A stretch of 64,000 nucleotides of DNA, taken from positions 15,406,332 to 15,470,331 of the forward strand of contig CM063257.1 of NCBI GenBank assembly GCA_032158295.1. The letters are read 5' to 3'. Under the pieces are notes generated by a model. That model had not been told where the DNA came from and searched no databases. It saw only the letters and a list, made by a program, of their open reading frames with translations. The position numbers were made by a program, and so were the translations under genes. This document shows positions 53,731-64,000 of the stretch, in pieces (the stretch's first letter is position 1; each line of letters starts with the position of its first letter). This stretch comes from Pycnopodia helianthoides. Its lineage: Eukaryota > Echinodermata > Asteroidea > Forcipulatida > Asteriidae.

Positions 53731-54993
53731 ACACTCAGCCTCAAAACAACAAATGGCAAATTACTAATAAGACTTGTACACGCATTACTTGTCTCAATAA
53801 CGTGATAAATTACGCCTAAAAAACCCCACCGTACGAAGGGTAATAAACCAAGCAAACTAACTGGCCCTGTGGCGACGTAACCAGGACAACAAACAACAGT
53901 CGTTGAACCGTGTCCAAGAAATAGTCTGGCCCCCCGTCTGTAAGGGAGAATGTCCTTGAGTCGCGTCCGGGATTGAGACTCGTTGGATTCAACGCCTTTT
54001 TATAGGTTGACAATGGTGTGTACAAACCGATGGGAACCTAACCATGTGGGCTTCACAATAGGGAACAATCAGTGTTTGGAAGCATGGTTTGGGGAACACA
54101 AAAGCACGCGTCAAAATACTCCTCTTGCTCGTCCTGAAAACTTGTTGTTGCGAGTCAGAGTGTGAAGTGGACTTAACTACGAATATCTCATGGATAACGC
54201 GGCACCTGTTTTATTACCCTGTTTTTTTTTTCACTGAGCACAACAGTGGCACGTGAACTGATAACGCCATCATAAACACACCTTCTTGACCGTTCGGAGT
54301 GATGACACTTTTATCAAGATCTTTCGGCGTCAACAGACACGTCGTTTAACCCGGACTTGGGACACACAGTGCCTCCACAGAGACCACTTGCCAGCTCAAG
54401 AGTCGAGTGTTGGCCAGCCTGTGTAAAATACAAGAAAATATTATTCGTTGGTTGATTAGTAAAAAAAAAATTCGGATGTTGACACCCGACTAATTGTGTG
54501 TTGTTGACAGTGCACCTTCTCCGATACTGTGTTTTGCATTATTCGACGTCGTATATAAGACTGCATTATTTTTTTTTTGTCGGGGGATTTTTCTTCCCTC
54601 TCATACCGGAAACCATGGCAACGGAATGTGCTGATGAAGCCGACTGGCGTTGATCGCTGGTGATCGTGGATGTGACGTTCACTCTCGAGGAGTCTTCTGG
54701 GCGTGATGTGATTGGATAATACACAATTATTTATTAATTTACTAAGTTATGTGAATCGGCAGGTTGCTTAGATTTCACCGGAGGGTAGCATTTTGACATG
54801 GATGTGTAGGGCATGCAGGAAACTTGTGCCTAAACCAGTTACATTACTCACTGTGGATTGAGCGTTATCTTGATTTGCAGATCCGCAAACTTTATCTCCG
54901 GTTTTTACCATCAACAAATTTGCTCTGATAAGAAATAAACGCGCTCCTTTTGTGCCAGAAGTTCACAGTTCGTGCAGTTTCGGCCCCCAAAAT
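53731..54993 (+). promoter_or_regulatory. Upstream region and probable 5' UTR of the gene at 54994
   Basis: Composition becomes CpG-richer toward 55000. A TATATAAG at about 54550 could be a TATA box. The start of transcription cannot be placed. Confidence 0.3.
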
Positions 54994-55200
54994 ATGGAAA
55001 CAGCGGACGCGGATCAGTTTACGCCCATGTCGGACATAGCCGCGATACTGATGACCACCAGCCCGGATCGCCTGTCCACCGCGGGCCGGCTACGGCCCTC
55101 GGAGAGGTCGTTCGTATCGGCAAGTGCGACCGAGTTCAGCTCGCGCAGGGGTAGGATGAGTCTACAGCTGGACAGCCGCGGTCCAAGTGCAATATCAAGG
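54994..55200 (+). CDS. First coding exon of an unrecognised gene
   Basis: The ATG (A at -3, G at +4) opens 69 codons, ending exactly at AGG before the donor GTAAGC (phase 0). The peptide, METADADQFTPMSDIAAIL then TTSPDRLSTAGRLRPSER and SSRRGRMSLQLDSRGPSAIS, is rich in Ser and Arg, looks disordered and cytosolic, and has several basic-directed Ser/Thr phosphorylation-type sites (RRGRMS, RPSERS). High CpG and GC against AT-rich surroundings fit a constrained first exon of a vertebrate-like CpG promoter gene. A GTG-started longer frame from 54952 was rejected. Following exons are not visible up to 64000. Family unknown. Confidence 0.55.
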
Positions 55201-55229
55201 GTAAGCTCTATCTCAAACTGAACCTTCTC

Positions 55230-56200
55230 CAAATACTGTAGACCAGGTATATTAAACCTTTAATTCTGTAGACGGGTATACTAAACCTTTAATTCTGTAG
55301 ACCGGGTATATTAAACCTTTAATTCTGTAGACCGGGTATACTAAACCTTTAATTCTGTAGACCGGGTATATATTATTAAACCTTTAATTCTGTAGACCGG
55401 GTATATTAAACCTTTAATTCTGTAGACCGGGTATATTAAACCTTTAATTCTGTAGACCAGGTATATTAAACCTTTAATTCTGTAGACCGGGTATATTAAA
55501 CCTTTAATTCTGTAGACCGGGTATATTAAACCTTTAATTCTGTAGACCGGGTATATTAAACCTTTAATTCTGTAGACCAGGTATATTAAACCTTTAATTC
55601 TGTAGACCGGGTATATTAAACCTTTAATTCTGTAGACCGGGTATATTATTATTAAACCTTTAATTCTGTAGACCGGGTATATTAAAGGAACATTACAGAA
55701 TTGGTTTTTGCTAACAAAACAGTTGCTGGCAGTGTAAGCACTTTATGTAATCCACCATATACATAAACTGACACACCTGTAGAAGTTTGGGATCAATCGG
55801 CCATCTGGGTCACGAAAAAATAGTGAAAAACCGATTACACATTTTGCATGAAATCGTATAGATTCAACAAATGAATAAAACGCTCACTGAGCGATAAACT
55901 CCAATCGGCAAGTTAGTTTATTCATTTCTCATCAAATATGGCATTTCAGACAGAAATATTTCAAGGGATGTTTTCTACTATCATCATCATTAGACCGTGT
56001 AAGTTTTATGTAAATCTGTGATCAAAAATTATATTTGTTCTTACCAATTCTGTAATGTTCCTTTAAACCTTTAATTCCGTAGACCGGGTATATTAAACCT
56101 TTAACTCTGTAGACCGGGTACATTAAACCTTTAATTCTGTAGACCGGGTACATTAAACCTTTAATTCCGTAGACCGGGTATATTAAACCTTTAATTATGT
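55230..56200. repeat. 30-bp minisatellite, split by a TTAA-1 element
   Basis: The unit AATTCTGTAGACCGGGTATA then TTAAACCTTT is repeated about 15 times to 55681 and about 5 times from 56067, with near identity between units. Small variants (ACCAGG, extra TATTATTA) mark subsets. It lies in the presumed first intron of the gene at 54994. Confidence 0.95.
55682..56066 (+). mobile_element. TTAA-1 element (copy J), inside the minisatellite
   Basis: Complete. The unit's own TATATTAAACC is split so that TTAA appears on both sides (55682-55685, 56063-56066). This directly demonstrates a TTAA target duplication. Confidence 0.95.
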
Positions 56201-56644
56201 ACCCCCAAAAAGGTAACCTTATACAATCCAGTGCCTTTCCGGCAGGCAAGATACTATACTGGTCATACGGGAAATTTCACATTATTTTTCTATCGTAATT
56301 AAGGGTTAAGCTTGCCCTTAAAATCCTTAGTGTCTCGCCAACAGAACTTATGAGTTTTTCATGTCACTAGTCCGCCAGGTTTTTCACCATGCCGTCCGTA
56401 TTTCATACTCAATAGGGATGCTTTTCAACAGTCCAGACCTGCAATTTCATCTTTGAGAGATAGGCCATTTTCATTTTGCAAAGGGCATTTCCATTAGAAA
56501 ATCTTAAAGTCTATGGGAAACTTTTGAAGGGGCACCGAGGCCAAGACAAGGGCAACGAAGGCCATGGCCTCCGTGTTCTCCATGTAATTTGAGGCCTGCA
56601 ACACTGAACTATTATACACTTTATCAGTATTGTTTTGTATGTTG
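56201..56644. other. No gene or element recognised
   Basis: Ordinary intronic or intergenic sequence with no supported feature. Confidence 0.4.
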
Positions 56645-56945
56645 GTTTTGAGGCATTGCATGGTGAGGTATCGGTTTGCGGTAACACCATGTGTATAAAT
56701 ATCTACTTTGCTGTGTAGATTTTGTTCTTTAGAGAACTTGTCTTGCTATTTATTCTACTACCCGCGGAGTAGATTTTCGGAATTTGGGAGACTTCTCAGT
56801 TCTGAAATGAACTGTCCTGCTTATTAACTACTACCTGGGCGGGAGGTAGGAAATCGGACTGGACCACTACTTTAGCTTTGTGGATCGGGGGACTTCTCGT
56901 AATTAACTGCACTGCCGCGGAGTGAGTTCTTTTGGTCTCAACTTT
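56645..56945 (-). mobile_element. Dispersed repeat copy 2 (as 32793-33145), lacking the hammerhead-like end
   Basis: Matches 32793-33099 closely, from TTGAGGCATTGCATGGTGAG to TCTTTTGGTCTCAAC. It then diverges before the stem block. Confidence 0.8.
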
Positions 56946-57389
56946 GCAAACCGAATATATATATTTTTTGTAGACATCACATTTTCCTTTTAAATTCGTG
57001 AATTCGCAAGCGCTGCATTCCATCGTCCCTTCACATTTATGATCATAAATTCATTTGGTATCCATCAACATTCCAGTCCCTATTATATTTAGTTTTGCAT
57101 GTCATTGTCAGAAGTCCTAAGCTGTAACGATTTGTTCGACGTGTAAATTTACCTCTCCATTGATCGGAGAGATTACAATCTTTAATTCCCTCAAAACCCG
57201 CCGATTGGTTTACGTTGACCACGGAGGTATGGGTTGACTCACTGTGATGACCGCGCGCGGGCGTTTCTTGGAATATTGTTTTACCAAAGCTTAGAACTCA
57301 CTATTCGGGAGGTTTACAGACTCTGGTGCATCACCAGAAATATGAAACTACAGGTTTGGACACATTATGTGCTGTTGGTGCCAGGTCAC

Positions 57390-57655
57390 TCTACGTACCC
57401 TGACCACTTTGTACCTTTGGACACTTTTACAAGGTACGGAATGACTCTGGACACTTCTTCGTACCTTTGACTTTGAACACTTCGTACCTTTTACAAGGTA
57501 TGAAGTGACTTTGGACACTTCGTACCTATTACAAGATACGAAGTGACTCTGGACACTTCTTCGTACCTTTGACTTTGGACAATTCGTACCTATTACAAGA
57601 TATGAAGTGACGTTGAACACTTCATACCTTGGACACTTCGTACCTTCTCAGTTAC
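57390..57655. repeat. Minisatellite with palindromic units
   Basis: Units contain TTCGTACCTTTTACAAGGTA CGAAG-type hairpins followed by TGACTYTGGACACTTC, repeated about five times. The 90-codon minus-strand frame is a by-product. Confidence 0.75.
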
Positions 57656-58760
57656 GACTCGACGAGACACTCGTACCGACTAACGAATTCTGAATTAATT
57701 TTTTTTTTTTTTTTTTTTTCATGTTGAAAAATAATTTATAATTACATGTTTATTTTAGTGGAAATAAATAAACATGCAAATACATTCTTTTTTGTATAAA
57801 GGAACACAGCACTTTTTTGTTGTTGACAGTTGCACACGCACATAAATAGTTTACCTTGTTAAAAAAATTATTTGATAACAAATATAAATACGTGTTTTGT
57901 TGGAAAACAAATTAACAATCATATACAAAAATATATATTTGTAAGCAAAAATACCACACTTTTCTAAAAATTAAAATCAAAACAAACAAATGTGTTGTTT
58001 TGGCACACGCACATATTATAATTTACAGGGAGTTTGTAACGGTAAATATGAGTAAAGTGTTTTTGTGATGTCCACCATCCCTCCTCCGTTTTGTCTTTTC
58101 CACCTGTAGGTCTACTGCTCATTCTCTACCGTCCACTGCTGCCACTGTCGGGCCACCTTGTTGACATGATTCGCAGTATAAATTATTACTGCAATAAAAG
58201 CCCGTAGCTTATTTTATGGAGCTCCTTTCTTATAGGCCATGCCCCCAAGAAATAACGGTTGAGGACATTTCTAGTAACTTTGTAAAGGAAAATTTGATTC
58301 CCCGTGACCCCGGGATGTAGCGTAAATATTTCCCACCTATATAAGTCGGATCATAAATAACCAGTAATACGACTCCGCAACGAGTGTAGGTGACGGGATA
58401 TTTATTTGTCCGACTGTTCAGATTCAGTGCGGGGCAGGGGGGGGGTGCGGGGAGATCTGCAGTCAAGTAACTAATGGGGTGTGTTTTGGTGTTCCTTACC
58501 AGAAGTAAGTTTCTGGAGTTACACCTTACTGACCGAAAGATACGCGAAAACGAGTCGGTAACCAGTCGTGACGTAGTAGACCCCCATCTCTCTTGAAAAC
58601 TAATGTTCTCGACATTTTCAGTCTTTAATTATTTCTTCAACGTAATGGAACTTTTAGTCTTTTTTACAAACATTATTGGATGTAGGTTATGTGCAAATCT
58701 GTGAATATTTATATTTTCAATCTTACTAGTGTTGTACACACCCTTTAAGTTTCATAATAC
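57656..58760. other. Noncoding; poly(T) and a TTAA-like element remnant
   Basis: A poly(T) tract lies at about 57698-57719. About 58640-58755 (GTTATGTGCAAATCTGTGAA, CTTACTAGTGTTGTACACAC then CCTTTAAG) resembles one end of TTAA-2. A similar remnant lies at about 16150-16255. Confidence 0.4.
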
Positions 58761-59162
58761 CGGAAGCTTGCGTTGGGTAATTGACCATGTGTTCGTTAGA
58801 CCATATAGCATCAAGTAGACCGATCACGGTGTTTGTATTGCCATAGAAACATACTCTTCCAGCCCTTCAGAACGGCACTTATGTCGACGATGAGTGTTTT
58901 TTGGCGAGTCCTAATTGTGCATTTGGAAAAGAAGAAAAAAAAACATTCCAGGCGTCTGTACCTCTAAACGAGTGAAGGTACACAACTCGATGGTTCCAAA
59001 GTCTATTAATAAATAATTGATTTCCGGACACCTGTAGCTAGATAACAATAATAAAATTGATTGATAAATCATAAGGGATAATCTTTACCAGATTGATTTT
59101 GAACTTCGGTTTACTACATAATTATATCATAAAATAATTTGACCTTTACGGAGAAATTTTGT

Positions 59163-59508
59163 TTAAAGGCCCTGTACACTATTGGTAAGATCGAAAAACA
59201 CAATGTTCACAGATTCACACATAACTTACATGATTTAAAGTAAGTAATGGTAGAGAGGGTTCCTTAAAATATTTCTGCCTAAAATGCTACCGTTTTTGAG
59301 AAACGCGTAAAACAGTAGTATTAAATTATCGCGCGCGATAATTTGAAAAAATAGAAAACACATAAGATCTCTTTTCACTATTTTCTCGTGACCTCGATGA
59401 CCAATTGAGCTCAAACTTTCACAGGTTTGTTTGTTCATGCATATGTTTAATCACACAAAATGTGGACACTGATTTTGATCTGTTACCAAAAGTGTACAAT
59501 ACCTTTAA
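59163..59508 (+). mobile_element. TTAA-2 element
   Basis: Complete, TTAA at both ends. The centre is the perfect palindrome TTATCGCGCGCGATAA. Confidence 0.9.
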
Positions 59509-59637
59509 GAAGTAATTTTAACACATTCGTGGTGTCAAGAATTATTGAAGCAAACCCGTAGACCCTTTACACATCGCAGCCATTTTTCCACAGAGGCCAA
59601 TCAAAATGTAATGTTAGTTTCTCGTCGAACCATCTGT

Positions 59638-59905
59638 TTAAAGGCACTGGACACTTTTGGTATTTACTCAAAATAATCGTTAGCATAAAAACTTACTTGG
59701 TAACGAGCAATGGAGAGCTGTTGATAGTATAACATATTGTGAGAAACGGCTCCCTCTGAAGTAACATAGTTTTTGAGAAAGAAGTAATTTCTCAGTAAAA
59801 TATTTGAATTGATTTTGAGACCTCACCAATTGAGTTCAAATTTTCACAGGTTTGTTATTTTGTGCATATTTTGAGATACACCAAGTGAGAAGACAGGTCT
59901 TTGAG
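59638..59905 (+). mobile_element. TTAA-3 element, internally deleted and truncated
   Basis: Left end intact (TTAAAGGCACTGGACACTTT). At the centre GAGACCTCAC joins directly to CAATTGAGTTC, so one arm of the palindrome and its neighbour are gone. The right end is missing after GGTCTTTGA. Confidence 0.75.
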
Positions 59906-60017
59906 AAAGTTCTACACAACTTCAGTTACGGAGAAAAAAACTCTCCATGTTACATTATTGTCATCTTTCGAGGGGTCTCATCAAGTTGTTTTTCATTGAC
60001 AGCAAGTACATTTACAT

Positions 60018-60110
60018 GGTTTTTGAGGCATTGCATGGTGAGGTATCAATGTATATTCGGTTTGCGGTATTAAACACCATGTGTGTATCTACTTTGCTAG
60101 CTGTGTAGGG
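60018..60110 (-). mobile_element. Fragment of the 32793-type repeat
   Basis: TTTTGAGGCATTGCATGGTG to CACCATGTGTGTATCTACTT, then unrelated sequence. Confidence 0.7.
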
Positions 60111-61081
60111 CCTACATCTTAGCCGAACCAGTTTTCGTCCGTTTCCAACCACCTCGTTAAAGTAAATTGCCCATTCACAGTCTAACAATACCACCAGTTG
60201 AAAACAATTCTCGGAAATTGCTATCGTGTCCGTACGATATATTTATCAACCACCGTGCTCTTGTTCTCACATTGGCCACTTTTGACCTGGGCTCCGTCAG
60301 TTATTTAGGGAAAAAAATGTGTGCTGTCCTACGGGGCTTCAAACATGAGGGCTGAGCCCAAGCCCCAGCCGCGGTTTCGAAAACGGCCATAGAGGACTGG
60401 GATGACTGCCTGGCCTTGTGGAGTTTGTATGGGTAGTTACACAGAAAACTAATTATGCAATTGGCTGTATGCATGGCATTCTTTTACGTCATCATGGTGC
60501 CGTCGTCAGACTGTCTCTGTTTGTTGACCGTCCACAACTGGTTACACTTTCCTATTTGCCAAGAGTTCTCAACCATTGTCCGTGTATCGACTTGCCCTGA
60601 AAACTCTGCTCAGATCCCCCTTTGAGGGTTGGTTCTTAAAGACACTTCAGCCCCGAGGCGTCAAGATGACCTGGTTGAGACTCATCAAGTGAGACTGTTG
60701 TAACCTCTTCTGCGGGTTCAGAGGGTGCTCTCTGGTCCTTGATCTTTATAGTGGTTGAGACACCGATAGCGCCAACCTTGTGACTCTGTAGTCTCTGTAG
60801 TCTTTACTGTCTGGGTGTGCTTCAAGCCCATAGCGCTCTTATGCTAAGTCTTTGAGTGGCGTTTGTAGTTTTTTGAAATTCTGTCAAGTGCGAGACTGAT
60901 ACCGTTTTTTACAGGTGGGATTACCGCAGAAGCTGTCACAACACTCCGCAACAAACACAATTAGCATGGACGAGGAAACATGGCGCCCGTTTTGGTATCT
61001 CGCACTGCTATACGGGTGCACCCCGCTCTATAAACTCCCATTAGCATACACTGCAACATGCTAAATATTCAACAAAATACT
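60111..61081. other. No gene or element recognised
   Basis: No supported coding frame. A repeated CTGTAGTCT occurs near 60785. Confidence 0.4.
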
Positions 61082-61475
61082 TTAAAGGTACATTGCAGAA
61101 TTGGTTTTTGCTAACAAAACAGTTGCTGGCAGTGTAAGCACTTTATGTAATCCACCATATACATAAACTGACAAACCTGTAGAAGTTTGAGATCGATCGG
61201 CTATCTGGGTCACGAGAAAATAGTGAAAAACCGATTACACATTTGCATGAAATCATATAGCTTCAACAAATGAATAAAACGCTCACTGAGCGATAAACTC
61301 CAATCAGAAAATTAGTTTATTCATTTCTCATCAAATGTGGCATTTCAGACAGAAATATTTCAAGAGATGTTTTCTACTATCATCATCATTAGACTGTGTA
61401 AGTTTTATGTAAATCTGTGATCAAAAAGTATATTTTACAAGTTTTTTTCTTACCAAATCTGTAATGTTCCTTTAA
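61082..61475 (+). mobile_element. TTAA-1 element (copy K)
   Basis: Complete, TTAA at both ends; the left terminus has GGTACATTGCAG in place of GGAACATTACAG. Confidence 0.9.
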
Positions 61476-61715
61476 ACTTACTTTTAGAAGTATCACAGCT
61501 TTTTACAGTAACAAGAAAATTATCCATTGACTCCTAAACTTTGAACCTCTGCTCAATTTGACAATGGTTGTCCCAACACCCGTCGAGTTATTCTCCATCG
61601 GAAAAATCCATTAAAAGAACACCCCTCAATGTGTCTTCATTGTGTCCAAGAATCTCCGGAATTATGTTAGGATTTTATTTAGGGGGTACTTTTGTACAAG
61701 AGGAAAAGCGTGTGT

Positions 61716-62108
61716 TTAAAGACACTGGACACCTTTGGCAATTGTCAAAGATCAGTCTTCTCACTTGGTGTATCTCAACATATGCACAAAATAACAAACC
61801 TGTGAAAATTTGAACTCAATTGGTCGTCGAAGTTGCGAGATAAAAAACACCCTTTGTCCATGTTGTCACACGAAGTTGTGTGCTTTCAGATGCTTGATTT
61901 CGATTTCGAGACCTCACGCGTGAGGTCTCAAAATCAATTCATATATTTTACTGAGAAATTACTTCTTTCTCAAAAACTACGTTACTTCAGAGGGAGCCAT
62001 TTCTCACAATGTTTTATACTATCAGCAGCTCTCCATTGCTCGTTACCAAGTAAGTTTTTATGCTTACAATTATTTTGAGTAATTACCAATAGTGTCCACT
62101 GCCTTTAA
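61716..62108 (-). mobile_element. TTAA-3 element, full length
   Basis: TTAA at 61716-61719 and 62105-62108, palindrome GACCTCACGCGTGAGGTC in the centre. Inverted relative to 34615-35037. Confidence 0.85.
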
Positions 62109-62617
62109 GTATTGGAACATCTTGGGGGACACCCTCTGCCACAAATCCTGCATGGTGTAGAAAAAGACCCTTAACATCGTCTTCAGAGATTAGCTGGCTA
62201 CCTGCTAAGCCCTTAGAGATAACTGTGTTATCCCTCCGCGATGCTGAATAAAGCACCTTCTTAATCCAACGGTCTCAGCCACTCTTGATCCCATCAAAGC
62301 CACCAAAAGAGGAAGAAGAAAAAGCCCTCTAACCGTTCACCGTCCAAGATTTCCTTGAGGTTTGCTTGTATCCAATTACGAAACATAGTGAAAGAGTCTC
62401 TCGTAAGTAGCGAAGTGCAACAAAAACAAATCTCTTCTTTTGAGGGGTGTGACCACTGGAGCATCTTCAGCCGTCTCTTCTTTTGTGTCCTCCGAGGTCG
62501 CCCTGTGACAAGACAAAAGAGGTGGCTGACAAACACCACGAGAGGGTCTCCGAGGGGAGTTAAGGATACAAACCGATGACTAGACATGAGCTCCTTTAAG
62601 ATTGCAGATTCTCCCAA

Positions 62618-62920
62618 ATGCTTCAAATTACTCAACTGTATGGCAACTCAACAACTCAGCATATAGCTGGTGACCATGCATTCCAGGCACATGCTCCTCA
62701 ACACTGGAATGGGCTTTCACAGTTCATCAGCTGCTCCCCTTCCTTGGATACTTTTAAGACAGCTCTGAAAACTCACCTCTTCGAACAATTACCAACATTT
62801 AACAGTATTGTTTTGTTATTTTTTTCTGGACTCTGTACAGCGCTGTGAAACCATCTAGTTTGATCAGTATTAAAAAAAGCTCTGTAAATATATAATTTTG
62901 GTATTGAATTGTGTTGTACA
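62618..62920 (+). pseudogene. 3' end of a CR1/L2-like LINE
   Basis: The frame reads GDHAFQAHAPQHWNGLSQFI then SLDTFKTALKTHLFEQL, the usual C-terminal tail of LINE ORF2. CTGTACAGCGCTGTGAAACC and a short A-rich end follow. Only this end is present. Confidence 0.75.
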
Positions 62921-62954
62921 TTCAGGTTTGTGTCAAGAACTGACGTATTAAGTG

Positions 62955-63125
62955 GTGTTTGAAGCTTTGCATGGTGTGGAAAATAAGAGTAACTACGTAT
63001 AAGTAAACTTGCGGTTACAACCATGAGTACAAATCTCGTTTGGGAGAAGTGTTGGTTCTGAAAAGAGCCGGTGTGGTCTCGACGTTTCGAACAGTATACT
63101 CTGCTCGTCTTCAGGAGAAACGTAT
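62955..63125 (-). mobile_element. Relative of the 32793-type repeat with hammerhead-like end
   Basis: AGCTTTGCATGGTGTGG, CTTGCGGTTACAACCATGAG and the block at 63075-63120 keep the order seen at 32793-33145, at lower identity. Confidence 0.6.
63075..63120 (-). ncRNA. Hammerhead-ribozyme-like motif (copy 2)
   Basis: On the minus strand: TCTC, CTGAAGA, stem CGAGCAG / CTGTTCG around loop AGTATA, AAACGTC, GAGA. Compared with 33094-33140, two neighbouring stem pairs change on both sides (C-G to G-U, U-A to C-G) and remain paired. Stem I is 4 bp. Confidence 0.5.
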
Positions 63126-63565
63126 TGTTGCACCACAGCAATAATTCCGTGTTTGGGTAAAATCGCAGTTGAAGTCAAACAATTTTTTCAAACAGTTGTT
63201 GCTGGGGCTGCTTGCTATATTTAAACAAAAACCTTTTAACACCAAAGTAAAGCTGACTTCTTCCTGAGAACAGAACTGTCAATGTGTTTTCAATCTTGCC
63301 ACTGTTGTGATGAGTTGTTAATTCATAAACACGTACGTCACTTAGTGACAACGAAAACACGAGAAGTGCATACCGTACACAGCGAATTCAATGCATAAAA
63401 CACCGCTCCGTGAAAACGCTATTATATAAAGGTCAACAGATACATCACTTCGCGGAAACATAGAAATCATATACCCGGCGTGTTTGGCACCCGAGGTCGA
63501 CGCTTTGTTTTCTCCTTATTTGGTGGGGTGCACCCTTATTGTCCATAATAGTCGTAATGAGCGGG
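63126..63565. other. No gene recognised
   Basis: No supported coding frame or repeat. Confidence 0.4.
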
Positions 63566-63917
63566 GTGTCGTGGCCGAGCGGATAAGAGCACCGAACTCA
63601 AGCTCTGGTGTTTCTGTTCAGCAGAGTGTGGGTTCGAATCCCGGTGGTGACACCTGTGTCCCTGAGCAAGACACTTCACTATAATTGCTTCTCTCCACCC
63701 AGGGGTAAATGGGTACCTGTGAGGGCAGAGATGGTTCTTGTGATTGATTTAGCTTAGTGCGCTACATATTTGGCAGCACAGGCTGTATACTCCCCAGGGA
63801 GCTGAGATGGTTTAAGGAATGAAATGGCCCAGTGATCAGGGTAATAATGTTGGAAGCAATTTGAGACATGATGTATAAAGCGCTTTATAAAAACCGAATA
63901 ATATTATTATTATTATG
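63566..63917 (+). mobile_element. tRNA(Leu)-like-derived SINE, full length
   Basis: The head GTGTCGTGGCCGAGCGG (A box) with ACTCAAG at the anticodon-loop position, a long variable-arm-like stretch and GGTTCGAATCCC (B box) closes with GACAC, pairing with GTGTC. The body contains TTGCTTCTCTCCACCC and CCCCAGGGAGCTGAG. The tail is AAAGCGCTTTATAAA then an ATT repeat. It is treated as a SINE, not a working tRNA gene, because the head is fused to the body and shared with dispersed copies. Confidence 0.85.
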
Positions 63918-64000
63918 AATATACCACTATTAAAAAATAAGAACAAAAAATGTTCTGCCAAAATAGTGTGAATTTCCTTACGTCAGTGGTATGACCAATA
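63918..64000. other. Window end, nothing recognised
   Basis: AT-rich sequence without features. Confidence 0.4.

Noticed and set aside
57348..57620. 90-codon minus-strand frame
   Set aside because: It is a by-product of the palindromic minisatellite.

Overview
The window looks like nuclear DNA of a marine invertebrate deuterostome, most likely an echinoderm; this is inference. It is AT-rich, has very low gene density, long introns with GT-AG borders, tRNA-derived SINEs, decayed CR1/L2-like LINEs and many short inverted-repeat elements. No bacterial operons, rRNA, free-standing tRNA gene or CRISPR array is seen.

Genes. (1) A four-exon minus-strand gene (17822 to 9111) can be assembled exactly: signal peptide, a discoidin/F5/8C-like region and a C-terminal LamG/concanavalin-like domain, with all three introns in phase 1. 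Its first exon and 5' flank lie in a segment (17285-18880) duplicated at 4541-6590, where a second signal-peptide exon (5432-5477) has no recognisable partner exons in the window. (2) A decayed THAP zinc-finger sequence lies at 13702-13963 on the minus strand, inside intron 2. (3) An intronless class A GPCR lies at 27746-28978 on the plus strand. (4) An intronless secreted, probably GPI-anchored flavin amine oxidase of the polyamine oxidase type lies at 38223-39740 on the plus strand. (5) A CpG-rich first coding exon of an unrecognised gene lies at 54994-55200 on the plus strand and must continue beyond 55200. (6) A 27-bp minisatellite at about 19260-21550 keeps a 616-codon Asp/Asn/Ser-rich frame open but is probably not a normal gene.

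Repeats dominate. Three TTAA-flanked families of about 330-430 bp (called TTAA-1, -2 and -3 here) share internal sequence but differ in terminal repeats and in a central palindrome. TTAA-1 alone has 11 copies, one interrupting a LINE, one interrupting a 30-bp minisatellite at its TTAA, and two sharing a single TTAA. Two elements (22541-23195 and 40340-40879) have long terminal inverted repeats whose inner half is repeated in direct orientation inside the element. A 750-bp foldback lies at 31335-32083, and several perfect hairpins occur elsewhere. A dispersed family near 33.1 and 63.1 kb carries a hammerhead-ribozyme-like core, conserved with paired base changes in its stem. This is the best candidate for an overlooked functional RNA.

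Layout: 1-4 kb tandem repeat and a 1-kb transposon; 4.5-6.6 kb duplicated segment; 7.6-9.1 kb decayed satellite; 9.1-17.8 kb LamG gene; 19.2-21.6 kb minisatellite; 21.8-27.1 kb LINE, TIR and SINE material; 27.7-29 kb GPCR; 31.3-37.8 kb foldbacks and small elements; 38.2-39.7 kb amine oxidase; 40.3-53.7 kb small elements; 54-55.2 kb start of a gene; 55.2-64 kb minisatellites, small elements, LINE end and SINE.
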